This document shows positions 46,801-58,067 of a DNA stretch of 64,000 nucleotides, in pieces. The first letter of the stretch is position 1, and each line of letters starts with the position of its first letter. Source of the stretch: Aegilops tauschii subsp. strangulata. Lineage: Eukaryota > Streptophyta > Magnoliopsida > Poales > Poaceae. Location of the stretch: NCBI RefSeq assembly GCF_002575655.3, contig NC_053040.3:355196267-355260266 (forward strand). The letters run 5' to 3'. The notes beneath the pieces are model-generated. The model searched no databases and had not been told where the DNA came from. It was given only the letters and a program-made list of their open reading frames with translations. The position numbers and the translations under genes were made by a program.

Positions 46801-48313
46801 CATGATGTTAGTCTCTGAGGGCACCATATCGAACCTGGAGATACAACCCATCCTAGTGGAACAAATCAAGAAGGCTCAACAGGGACATCCCAGTATCGAA
46901 GGCATAAAGAAGAAAATGAACCGTAGTAAGACTTCAGAATTCGTCACGGACAGTGAAGGAACATTATGGTACCGGGACAGACTTTGCGTACCTAACATTG
47001 AGGAACTCAAGCAACAGATCTTGACGGAGAGCCACACCGCTCCATACTCGATACATCCTGGAGGAACCAAAATGTACAAAGACATCCAGGAAAGATTTTG
47101 GTGGCACGGTATGAAAAGAGATATAGCCACATTCATTGCTTGTTGCGATTCATGTCAGCGCATCAAGGCCGAACACCAAAAGCCAGCAGGGCTACTCCAG
47201 CCTAACAGGATACCGGAGTGGAAATGGGATGAAATCGGAATGGACTTCATTATCGGATTACCCCGATCACAGCGTGGGAATGATGCCATATGGGTCATCA
47301 CAGATCGACTAACCAAGGTTGCTCACTTCATTCCCGTGAAGACTACCTACTCCACACAGAGACTGGCAAAACTTTATCTCTCCCGTATAGTTTGCTTGCA
47401 CGGAGTCCCAAAGACTATAATATCTGACCGAGGCACCCAATTCGTCTCCAAATTTTGGGATCACCTACAACAAGCTCTGGGCATGCAACTAGCTTTCAGT
47501 ACAGCATACCACCCTCAGACAGATGGACAAACAGAGCGTGTAAACCAAATCCTAGAGGATATGCTAAGAGCCTGTGTGCTCACCTATGGGACCAGTTGGG
47601 AAGAGAGTTTGCCGTATGCCGAGTTTGCGTACAACAACAGTTATCAAGCCAGCTTGCAAATGGCACCCTTTGAAGCATTGTACGGACGGAGGTGTCGTAC
47701 CCCGTTGAATTGGTCAGAAACAGGTGACAGCCGTATCTTCGGCCCAGATATGCTTAAGGAGGCTGAGGAGAAAGTTAAACAAATCAGGGACAGACTCAAA
47801 ACAGCACAGAGCCGACAAAAGAGCTACTATGATCAGAAGCATCATGAGGTCAGCTTTGAGCCTGGTGATTCCGTATACCTCCGAGTATCTCCTATGAGGG
47901 GTCTGCAACGGTTCAAAATAAAGGGGAAACTAGCCCCAAGGTTTATTGGACCATTTTGTGTAAAGGCACGAAGAGGCACAGTAGCCTACCAACTAGACCT
48001 ACCCAAGGAGCTATCAGACGTCCATGACGTATTCCACGTCTCGCAGTTGAGGAAATGTGTGAGTAACCCGGAGAAACATGTACCTCATGAGGACATTGAT
48101 ATGCAACCAGATCTCACCTACAGAGAAAGGCCAGTGAAGATTTTAGAAGAGTCTGAACGGAGGACCCGTCAGAAAACGACAAAGTTTTTCAGGGTCCAGT
48201 GGAGCAACCACACTGAGGATGAAGCCACATGGGAAAGGGAAGATTTCCTCCGAGCAGAGTATCCATATCTATTTGAGGATCAGCAGAAATCTCGAGGACG
48301 AGATTTTTCCTAA
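43871..48313 (+). pseudogene. Gypsy3 gag-pol polyprotein with chromodomain, two stops
   Basis: This single frame of 1480 codons contains every part needed for copying and integration. Gag has the AAAWWENFL core. The zinc knuckle [14 protein letters not shown] lies near residue 305. Protease has DSGASHSF (Asp 383). RT has the [12 protein letters not shown] start and [10 protein letters not shown] near 696. RNase H has [10 protein letters not shown] (Asp 844). The integrase zinc site is HPGGTKMYKD with CCDSCQR, and its catalytic residues are Asp 1125, Asp 1186 and Glu 1222 (D-35-E). A chromodomain occupies about residues 1423-1470 (FFRVQWSNHTEDEATWERED). Stops are TAA at 46217-46219 (codon 783, in the GYYRRF motif) and TAG at 46646-46648 (codon 926, in RRWLELV). 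Both are single-base changes in otherwise clean sequence, so the lesions are recent. Chromodomains in this clade guide insertion into heterochromatin. Confidence 0.95.
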
Positions 48314-48325
48314 GGGGGTAGGTGT
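48309..48325 (+). other. Gypsy3 polypurine tract region
   Basis: The text cctaagggggtaggtgt lies between the stop codon of gag-pol (48311-48313) and the 3' LTR, and overlaps that stop. It is the expected start of plus-strand synthesis. Confidence 0.75.
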
Positions 48326-51300
48326 TGTGACACCCAAGTTTTTATTTGGCTTTTTCAAAAAGATTTTTATTTGACTTGAGGGAGTGATTTAAAAATTTTC
48401 TTCAAGAGAACTCTCACTCTCAAATATTTTTCTTTATGGCAAAAATTTTATTTGGATTCACCCAAGATCTACCTTTGACCTTGGGGGTTCTTGCTTTTCA
48501 TTTGGGCTCAAGACAAAATGTTTTTCATTTGAGAAAATAACCTTTGATATATTTTTGAGAATTTGCACTATGACTTTTGGGAAGTACTTTGCCACTTTCA
48601 ACTATTCCTTCTTGCCATGACATAAGTGCAAATCCTCTCTCCTAACCCTACCCTCACCTCTGGATCATGTTTTGCATCAAATCCAGCAAGTTGAACCTCC
48701 CCATGTATTTATTTCCATTCAAATTCTATTCAAATAAATTTCTGTCTTCTCTTATAGCACTTGGAGATTTACAAAGGAACTCCATTTTCTGTTTGGACTT
48801 TTACCACCAAACTTCTTTCCCCTCCTAGTCCTTTGAACCCTCAACCTAGAACCATGAAGATCCACTGATCTCCAGTTCAAAAATTTCAAACTACATCAGC
48901 TGCAAGTTTGGACCAGATTTGCCAAATTTGGTGAAATTCATTCAAAACTTTCTCCAAAAATTCCAAGTAAATTCATGCAGCCCCTGGGTGCTTTGAGTGA
49001 TCATCTCACCAAGTTACAGCTCCAGAAATTTTTTATCTCTTTAACAAACCTACTGTCGAACACCTGCATTGCTTGGTCATGTCAAGTTTCAGTAAGTTCA
49101 GACAACACTGCAGTGCTCACTGTCGTTTTCTTCAGAGACGGGCGTCGATCTCGCCAGTGCCATCGCGTCGCCTTGCTCCTCGTCCTCGCCCTCTCGTCCC
49201 TGCACCGCACGAGTGCCTGGCATCTTGCGGGCGACGGCGACGAGCAGCAGAAGGTGCGCCGCCCTGTGACCGACGCCGGCGGCGGCTTTGCGGGCGCCAG
49301 CGGGAGACACGGCGCCGCCAACTCCACCCAGCACCGCCCAAACCACCGGAGCCCGCCGCGTGGCCGTCCACTTCCCCGAATGCGCTGCCGCTCTCGTCGT
49401 GAACCCCAGGGCGCGGAGCGCGCTCTCTGCCGCCGTTGAGCCCGTGCGGTCACCTCACCGTGGACAGACGCCATTATGCCAGGGCCAGCCCCGTTTAGCT
49501 GCAAAACGAGTCCGGTAACATCCACTGATGCTGCTCGACCGCTCAAACCCCCTGCCAACCCACTGCTCCGCCGTAATCGCTCGCCGGAGATTCTCCGTTC
49601 ACGGCCACCCCGTCGATCTGCCTATAAATAGGGGTCCCGAGCTTCAACTCGAGCACCCACCAGCCCTACACTTCCCCTAGAGCACGCCCAGCCACTGGAA
49701 GAGCCCCGAGGAGGTCTCCTTCCTCGACTCCGGCCACCGCGATCCGCCACGGGATCCCGCCCGATTCGCTCCCGTGTGTGCTCCGCAGCCCCCATTCTCT
49801 TGCCAGTAGCTTCTCCTTCCATCACCCGTTCTGACCCGCGCCTCAATTCGTACTTTGCAGCCCTCCACCGGAGTTCCCCAACCTCACCCGAACCGCCGTC
49901 CGCCGGAGATAGTGTCGCCGTCGACGTGGTGCTCCCCGTTGGACGAGTCCACCACCCACCGACGCGGAAGAAGACACTGAAGCTCTTGGTACCCTCCGTT
50001 TCTCCTAATTCGCCGTGGTTCGACGCCGGCGTCCACCGCCGTCTTCGGGCGCCGGCGAACTTTCAAACCTGACATGCTGGCCCCGCGTGTCAGCCTCTGT
50101 TTTATTTCCCCGAACCGTTTTCTGTTGGCGCCTTTGGGCAAAATACGTTTTCCCTTTTGCGCTTGCGCATTCCCAGCCGAAGCGTTTTCTGTTTTCTCAG
50201 TTAAAACCCTGGAACTTTTCTGTTTCATTACAGATAAGTCCCTGGACAGAAACCTTTATAACTTTTTAATAAAAAGGTATTTTTGAGTGATTCTTTTTCT
50301 GCCAATCTCCAAATTTTGTCTAGTTTTTTATGGGATTTATTTGAAAAATATTTGGCAAAGTTTCTGTGCATGTGTTGGTTTTCACGTTAGTACCCCGTTT
50401 CGTGATTGCCGTAGGTTCCGGGAGAGGGGACGGAGCCGCGAACTTCGCCGAGCTAGACTCCGACTTCTCCGAACCAGGCAAGCATGTTTGAACATTTGAT
50501 ATGGCAGATGTTTTGCATGTTCACGTGAAAGTTTGTGTGTGGCATATGAGTGTCGGTAAATACCCCGTTGCTTGTAAGGCAACGACCCGGTTGTTCCGAA
50601 GTTGCGATGACCTCTGATGAGAGGTGGCCTAATCATGTGGTGACATGAAGGGCAGCAAGGTGGTACTGTTGTAGCATGCCAGCCTTGCGTCATCCGACTT
50701 TCTTCGACGTTAACATGGTTGGAGCCACGTTATCGATCTTTTCCCGCATGTTCCAAAGTTGCGATGACCTCTGATGAGAGGTGGCCTAATCATGTGGTGA
50801 CATGAAGGGCAGCAAGGTGGTACTGTTGTCGCATGCCAACCTTGTGTCATCCGACTTTTCCGACGTTAACATGGTTGGAGCCGTGTTATCGTCCCTTCCC
50901 CTTTCCGTGCTACCACATGTCTCATTGCCAGGATACGGTTTAGTAAGTTGGTAACCTCTTTCCGTGTACACACCAAACAGAGAGGCCGGGATGATGGTAC
51001 CTTGGCCCAGGATTAAAGCCAGTCATTCGGTCAGGGGGCATGGGTGTTTCCGATTGGGACCGAGAGGGGGGGCACCCCCTTATAGCGCGCGTATAGAAAT
51101 TTGATCCCATGCCACGCGAGGTTGTAGCCTCCCCGACTCAGGGTTTTTCCTGAATGTTGCCGAGGGTGATCCCTGGCTTCGGATGGTTAAATTGGGTGTG
51201 TACTGGTTAGACGTGTTCCTTCCAGAACACCGTAGACGGAACTAGTCCCCGTGACTACTGAAATCCGTTGGCTGTGGTTAAGTACAAACTCTGCAGAGTC

Positions 51301-52487
51301 AATTCTTTCCAAATCATCGTATCCATGATCAGTGATGTAGACTTTATATCCAAATCTATCCATGTGAAAATCTTGCCCCCGGTGGACTAGCTCAAGTGGT
51401 AAATTCAATTTCATTGTTATTCCTGTGGATGGACTAACTTTATTTCGTGTCTCATGCTTGTGATAATTTATGTCTCCGAGCTATTGTATTAATGAGTTGT
51501 GATATAAGCCCTTTATGTGACGTCGCGCAGACGTCCGACTGTGGCGTGTACTCGTTTCTCACTTTCGATATAAGCCCTTTATGTGATGTCGCTCAGACGT
51601 CCGACTGCGGCATGTACTGTCTTTACTTTCTGTTATAAGCCCTTTATGTGGTGTCGCCCCGACGCCCGACTGTGGCATTATTATTCCGCATTTTCCTCTC
51701 GAGGAGTCTTTCAGACACTCGTTTGGCACCAGCATTATTATTCCGCATTTTCCTCTCGAGGAGTCTTTCAGACACTCGTTTGGCACCAGTATTATTATTC
51801 CGCATTTTCCACTCGAGGAGTCTTTCAGACACTCGTTTGGCACCCGCATTACTATTCTGCAGTTTCCGCTCGAGGCGTCATTCAGACCCTCGCTTGGCAC
51901 CCAGTATTTATTATCTCTATGTCTGATCGCACTGGTTAACTTATTCATGTGCTTCATGTTTGCATTGGTTATACCTTATGTCCGAACTGTCTTGCGAGTA
52001 CTTTCATAGTACTCACCTGGCTTGTTGATTTGGCCAGATGTTGACAAAGGCGATCTCTTGGATGAAGAGTTTGATAGCGCGTCTGACGCCTAGAGGAGTC
52101 CCAGTCAGTCCTGCGCGATCCCGGATATTGGTCACTTGTATCGTTTACGCTTCCGCCACCCGAAATAAGTATTCTCGAGCCTCACTCCGACGCTCGAAGA
52201 GTTGTAGTACCCTGGAATCATGTCACTCGCTTCGCGATGATATTTCCACCACCGTTATTATCGTGAGTTAGAAGTTTGCCACCCTATCCGCCGTATTGTT
52301 TTATCGGCGTACATGTAATAAATTGTTGGGCAGTCTCTGCTCAACTTTGTATTATATTTAGTACTCCTGGTATTTTTTTCTTCTGTGACCAATGTATTGT
52401 CTATCAGTGAGAAGGAATTCTTCCTCGCTGGTCCGTAACAGGGATTGGTTTCTCAATAATTATTTTATTGAAAAACCGGTCGTGACA
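48326..52487 (+). repeat. Gypsy3 3' LTR (4162 bp)
   Basis: It has the same length as the 5' LTR and matches it at about 99 percent. The first roughly 700 bp are identical by eye. It ends ggtcgtgaca, and the target duplication tatat follows. Confidence 0.95.
49623..49632 (+). promoter_or_regulatory. TATA box in the Gypsy3 3' LTR
   Basis: The text tataaatagg corresponds to 39711-39720. In the 3' LTR it could drive read-through into the flanking sequence. Confidence 0.5.
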
Positions 52488-53585
52488 TATATAGGCATCA
52501 CATCTGAGAAAATTAGATCGACTCCTGCTTGCATCTAGTACTATTACTCCACCCATCGACCACTATCCAGCATGCATCTAGGGTATTAAGTATAAAATAG
52601 AGTAACGCCTTAAGCAAGATGACATGATGTAGACAAAGCAAACTCAATCAATATGAATAAACCCCATCGTTTTACCCTTAATGGCAACAATACAAATACG
52701 TGTCTTGTCCCTTTCTGTCACTAGGATATAGAGCACTGCAAGATTGAACCCATTACAAAGCACCTCTCCCACTAAAGGTAAATCGATCTAGTTGGCCAAA
52801 CCAAACAGATATATCGGAGAGGAATACAAAGCTATAACAATCATGCATAATAAAGTTCAGAAAAGACTCCATTAATATTTATAAATATTCAGATCATAAA
52901 CCCACAATTCATCGGATCCCAACAAACACACCTCAAAATAAGATACCATCGAATAGAACTCCAAGAACATCGAGGAGAACATTGTATTGAAGATCAAAGA
53001 GAGAAAAGAAGCCATCTAGCTACTAGCTATGGACCCATAGGTCTGTGCTGAACTACTCACGCATCATCGGAGGGCAGCAAGGATGATGTAGAAGCCCTCC
53101 GTGATCGATTCCCCCTCCGGCAGAGTACCGGAAAAGGCCTGCAGATGGAATCGCGGAAGAACATAAACTTGTGGTGGCGGAAAAAGTGTTTTGGGTGGCT
53201 CTCTGTTGGTTTCCAGATTTTAGAGAATTTATAGAGGTGGAATTAAGTCAAATGGAGCCATGAGGGGCTCACAAAGTAACAGGGCGCCCCCAAGGGCGCG
53301 CCCTGTTGCCTTACCTTCTCCTCGTTTGCCTTCTGGTCTCCTACCGAAGCTTCCACGGTCTCTCTTTTCAAGAGAAAAATCGTCAAAAACTTTCATATGT
53401 TTGGACTCCGTTTGGTACTAATTTCCTATAAAACCAAAAACTGGCCAAAACAGCAACTAGCACTGGGCACTAGGTTAGTCCCAGAAAATGACATAAAATA
53501 GCATATAATTGCATATAAAACATCCAAGAATCATACTATAATAGCATGGAACAATAAAAATTATAGATACGTTGGAGACGTATCA
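52488..53585 (-). repeat. Gypsy solo LTR, right part, with target copy of Gypsy3
   Basis: The first five bases (tatat) are the Gypsy3 target duplication. The rest completes the LTR begun at 37963 and ends ggagacgtatca, the complement of the tgatacgtctcc start. Homology to 57507-58067 on the same strand is clear, for example gccatctagctactagctat at 53012 and 58031. Confidence 0.85.
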
Positions 53586-53855
53586 GCTATGACCCGTGGC
53601 CGCGACAATGGTGGTCGAGGTTGTGCTCAGCAAGGTCAGGAAGGACATGGACGCCCAACAGCGGCAGGTAAAATATTACCTTATGGGATCTCTATCACAT
53701 GAGGTTCTTGCCCAAATCATAACTCTCCAGATGTCGGCCGAGATGTGGAGTGCCATCCACGCCTTCTTCATTGCGCAAACACAATCGTAGCTCGTCAACA
53801 CCTGCATCGTTCTTGCAAATCTCCTGAAGGGTAACTTGGGGATGCCCGAGTACCT
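53586..53855 (+). pseudogene. Copia gag, remainder beyond the solo LTR, with a rearranged copy
   Basis: Removing the solo LTR and one target copy lets gag read on in frame from QPSVNT into MTRGRDNGGRGCAQQGQEG. At about 53653 the text returns to an earlier part of gag: AQQRQVKYYLMGSLSHEVLA matches 37522 onward, so a second gag segment is attached. It ends at 53855, where the Gypsy4 LTR begins. This is a tandem or template-switched duplication within the Copia relic. Confidence 0.7.
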
Positions 53856-55238
53856 TGATACGTCTCCAACGTATCTATAATTTATGAAGTATTCATGCCA
53901 TGTTTACTATATTTTTGTATGGTTTTTGTGCACTTTTATGTGACTTTTATATGATTTTCATGGACTAATATATTAACCTAGTGCCCAGTGCCAGTTGTTG
54001 TTTTCTGCTTGTTTTTGGTTTTCCATAAAATCCATACCAAACGAAGTCCAAACATGACAAAACTTTTTGACAATTTTTTTGGAACATAAGAGATCCCCGA
54101 AGCTTCGAGGGAGTACCAGAAGACCCATAGGGGCCCCACAAGGCAACAGGGCGCGCCCAGGGGTGTTCGCTCCCTGATGCCTTGTGGGCCCCCTGTAGCC
54201 CCTCTTCACGTGATTCTAACGCTGGAAATTCTTATATATTCAGAAACCCCTGAAAGTTAACCTAGATGAGTTTTTTCGCCGCCATAGGCCTCTGTTCCGA
54301 ACCTATCTCATCCGAAGCCCTTTTCTGGCACCCTGCCGGAGGGGGAAGGGATCACTTGAGGCCATCCTCATCATCCCAGCGGTCTCCATGACGAGGAGGG
54401 AGTGGTTCACCCTTAGGGCTGAGGGTATGTACCAGTAGCTATGTGTTTGATCTCTCTCTCTCTCTCTCGTGTTCTTCATTTGGCACGGTCTTGATGTATC
54501 ATGAGCTTTGTCAATATAGTTGGATCATATGGTGTTCTTCCCTCATCATCTTGCTGTGATGAATTGAGTCTTTCTCTTTGAGGTCTCGTTATGTTGGATT
54601 GAATATTGGATTCGAGATCACTTGATGTATGTTTTGCATGTGGATACCCGTGGTCACAATGGGGTACTCTATTGAGTCACTTGATATATGTTTTGATAAT
54701 CAACTTGCAGATTCCTGTGGTGACATTGGGCAAATATAGGCACATAGGTTGATACACTTTTTCGTCCTACATTCTCTGATAGAAACTTTGGAGGGATTCT
54801 TTTTCGCACATTGAGGGATTGTTATATGGTTCAATCATTTTAGCACTGTTGAGAAAATGCACTAGTGAAAGTATGAAACCTAGGCCTTGTTTCTAAGCAT
54901 TGATATACCATTTTGCTTGTTGTTTGCTACTTGCTACCTTGCTGTTTTTGTAATTTCAGATTACAAAAACCTATATCTACTATCCATACTATCACTATCT
55001 CTTCGCCGAACTAGTGCACCTATACAATTTACCATTGTATTGGGTGTGTTGGGGACACAAGAGAATGCTCGTATTTGATTGCAGGGTTGTTTGAGAGAGA
55101 CCATTTTCATCCTAAACCTCCCATAGTTGATAAACCCTTCGTCATCCACTTGAGGGAAATTTGTTGCTGTCCTACAAAAGTCTACGCTTGGAGGCCCAAC
55201 CGAGTCTACAAGAATAAAAATATTCATAGTAGACATTA
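53856..55238 (+). repeat. Gypsy4 5' LTR
   Basis: This 1383-bp LTR starts tgatacgtctccaacg and ends agtagacatta (expected ...ca, one change). The primer site follows. From memory it resembles the Triticeae Gypsy LTRs that use a tggcgccgttgcc primer site. Confidence 0.8.
54451..54468 (+). repeat. (TC)9 microsatellite in the Gypsy4 LTR
   Basis: Nine TC dinucleotides lie in a row within the LTR. Confidence 0.9.
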
Positions 55239-55247
55239 AGATATTTC

Positions 55248-55265
55248 TGGCGCCGTTGCAGGAGA
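55248..55265 (+). other. Gypsy4 primer-binding site
   Basis: The text tggcgccgttgcaggaga lies nine bases after the LTR end. The tggcgccgttgcc form is typical of Athila/Sabrina-like Triticeae Gypsy elements. Confidence 0.8.
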
Positions 55266-55361
55266 GGTGAGTGCTTGAAGGTATATCTTTAGATCTCGCA
55301 ATTGAATATTTTAGTTTCTTGTTTTATCACTAGTTTTGTTTATCAAATAAAATTACAAAAA

Positions 55362-57067
55362 ATGGAACAGAAGTTGCATCAAGTTCTTTATCTTTATGAT
55401 GTCTTCCTTGAAAATGATGGACCGAAAAATTGTACCTAAGTGTTAGAAGAAGAATTCAGTAAAATGTTTGGTATAAAATCTTTGAATGATAGGCATGATT
55501 GCAATGTTGTAAGTATGCTTTCTATGAATGTCCATAATACTAATGATGATTGCACTAGTTATGATAGATTTTGTAAGAAGCATAAACATGATAAAAACCA
55601 ATTGGTGGCTTAAAGTGATGGATGAATCTTCTACAAAATTATGGTCTCTTCATCCCATTACTTGTGAACTTTGCAATAAGGTTGGTCACCTTAATTTCCA
55701 ATGCATACTTTTTCATGATCAAATCGTGGCAAATATTGTAATAACTTGATCACCCTTGAACTTTATAATGAACTTTGTCTATTTTTGGGGTGTGAAGAAT
55801 TGACACATAAAAACTGTTGGTTTGAAGCATTCATATTCATAGACCATACTTAAACCAATCTACAGGAAATCTATATGTTTTACGTGGTAAATTGCAATGA
55901 GAATGCTTATATCACCAATTAGAGAAAGACGGGAAAACCAATATAATATAAAAGGAATACTAACAGAAGGGTAAGGATTTCCAAATACCCTCATATTGTC
56001 TCTCATAATTTAACAGGTCACGAGGAGGAGCTTCCTATCCAACCAATCTCATCAATAAGAAGGTCGGGAAAATTGATCGAACCCACATACAATGTGGTAA
56101 AGAAGAAGACTAAGAAAAGAAGGAGAAACAAAGGAAAAAAGGTATCTCTCTCAAATAATGTTGCTTCTATTATTGTTGTGCCTCATGAGAATGAATAAAA
56201 AATAATGTTGGAAGGAACTATTGAGGTTGATTTTGTTATGCCTATTACTTGTTGTGATAATTATGATTGGGAACACTGTGACACGTTTTATAATCTTGAG
56301 AATCTTTTTGGCACCAACTTGGGAAACTATGATGATAGTAATTTATATACTATTGGTGATATTCATGCTATTAATGATAAGAGTGATTATGCTAATGATA
56401 TGCAAAACCACAAGCTTGGGGATGCTATGTTTGATGAGAATGACATGTTTGGGAATTTATTTGCTGTAATTAATGTTTGTCCTAAGCTTGGGGGTGCTAT
56501 GATTAATGAAGATAATCTTGTTAGTACCCGTACTTTTAATGAACAAATTTGTTATGATGACATCATGCCTCCTATTTATGATGATCACAATGATGAAAGT
56601 GGGTTTCGAAGAGTATAAAATCTAGGTATTAATGATCCCACTAATTTGGAGGGTGTTGAATCTTATTACAATAATGACAAAAGTGGATTTGGAGAGGTCT
56701 TGACTTTATACAGTGATGAATCCACTACTTTGGAAGAGGTTTCAATTGATTATGACAACAAAGTTGCTATCTATGATGATTATGGTAATGATATGTATGC
56801 TATAAAGAGTAATAATAACCATGAAACTTGTCACCATGATTTTAATGTTCAATTTGGTTATGTCAATCAAGTAATAGTTATTCCGTTGAGTTTGCTCCCA
56901 CTATTATTGTTGAGAATAAATTTTCTTATGGGGAGAATAATAAAATTTCCATGCTTGTGGATCATGAAAAGAATGCTTTATGTGATAGCTATATTGTTGA
57001 ATTTGTTCGTGATGCTACTGAAAATTATTATGAGAGAGGAACATATGCTTGTAGGTTTCTCGATAAT
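55362..57067 (+). pseudogene. Gypsy4 gag-like region, acidic and Asp/Asn-rich, decayed
   Basis: A frame starts MEQKLHQVLYLYD at 55362 with an early stop. A zinc knuckle CELCNKVGHLNFQC lies at 55662-55703. From 56205 to about 56870 one frame, broken by TAA at 56616-56618, encodes a very acidic Asp/Asn/Tyr-rich protein (YDDSNLYTIGDIHA, PPIYDDHNDESGF, SIDYDNKVAIYDDYGND). A frameshift near 56875 moves the continuation (SMLVDHEKNALC) to another frame. No protease, RT or integrase is reached before the next LTR at 57068. The product class is that of the long Triticeae Gypsy gag-like ORFs; its role is unknown. Confidence 0.65.
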
Positions 57068-58067
57068 TGCTACTTCTGAGATGCGTTGGGATTTCCTGGA
57101 AGAGGAGAGGATGATGCAGTACAACATAGATAAGTATTTCCCTCAGTTAAGAACCAAGGTTATCAATCCAGCAGGAGAACCACACAGCACCTCGTTAGCA
57201 GTACCTACACACAAAATAAAAAATACTTGCACCTAACACGAACAAGGGGTTGTCAATCCCTCGGCGGTTAATTGCAAGGATCAAATATCATAGTGACAGA
57301 TAGATAATTAAAACACAAAATAAAATAAATAAATAAAAATTGCAGCAAGATATTTTTGATTTTAATATATGATAGAAAGTAGACCCGGGGCCATAGTTTA
57401 GACTAGAGGCTTCTCTCTTGAAAATAGCATACGGCGGGTAAACAAATTACTGTTGGGTAATTGATAGAAAAGCAAATGATCATGACGATATCCAAGGCAA
57501 CGATCATATATATAGGTATCACATCCGAGACAAGTATACCGACTCCTGCCTGCATCTACAACTATTACTCCACACATCGACCGGTATCCAGCATGCATCT
57601 AGAGTATTAAGTTCATAAAGAATGGAGTAAGGCCTTAAGCAAGATGACATGATGTAGACAAAGTAAACTCACGCATGAATAAACCCCCTATTTTTATCCT
57701 TAATGGCATGGATACAAATACGTGTCATGTCCCTTCTATCACTGGGATTGAGCATCGCAAGATCGAACCCATCACAAAGAACCTCTCCAATTGCAAGAAA
57801 AATCAATCTAGTTGGCCAAACCAAATCAATAGATCAGAGAGAAATACAAAGCTATAACAATCATGCATAAAATAGTTCATAAAAAACTCAAATAATATGC
57901 ATGGATAATATGATCATAAACTCACAATTCATCGGATCCCAACAAACACAACGCAAAAAGTCATTACATCGCATATATCTCCAAGAACATCGAGGAGAAC
58001 ATCATATTGAAAATCAAAGAGAGAGAAGAAGCCATCTAGCTACTAGCTATGGACCCATAGGACTATG
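57068..58067 (-). repeat. Gypsy LTR, same family as the solo LTR, cut by Angela3
   Basis: It starts tgctacttctgagatgcg, in line with 37963, and runs parallel to the solo LTR over both of its parts to ggacccatag (58060). The remainder must lie beyond Angela3, outside the window. It has inserted into Gypsy4. Whether it is solo or belongs to a full element cannot be seen. Confidence 0.8.
58063..58067. repeat. Probable target-site duplication of Angela3 (left copy)
   Basis: The word ctatg precedes the LTR start. The uninterrupted site in the related solo LTR reads ctgtg (53043-53047). The right copy lies outside the window. Confidence 0.6.

Larger units (their letters stand above)
38414..52487 (+). 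mobile_element. Gypsy3: young, nearly intact Tekay-type chromovirus
   Basis: This 14,074-bp element has two LTRs of 4162 bp, a perfect tRNA-Met primer site, an extra ORF, gag-pol with chromodomain, and a purine tract, with target duplication tatat. About 30-35 differences between the LTRs were counted by eye (about 0.8 percent), which suggests insertion about 0.3 million years ago at 1.3e-8 per site per year. Two stops in pol make this copy non-autonomous, but it is the best preserved element here. Long LTRs and the C-terminal chromodomain place it in the Tekay/Del group. Confidence 0.93.
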
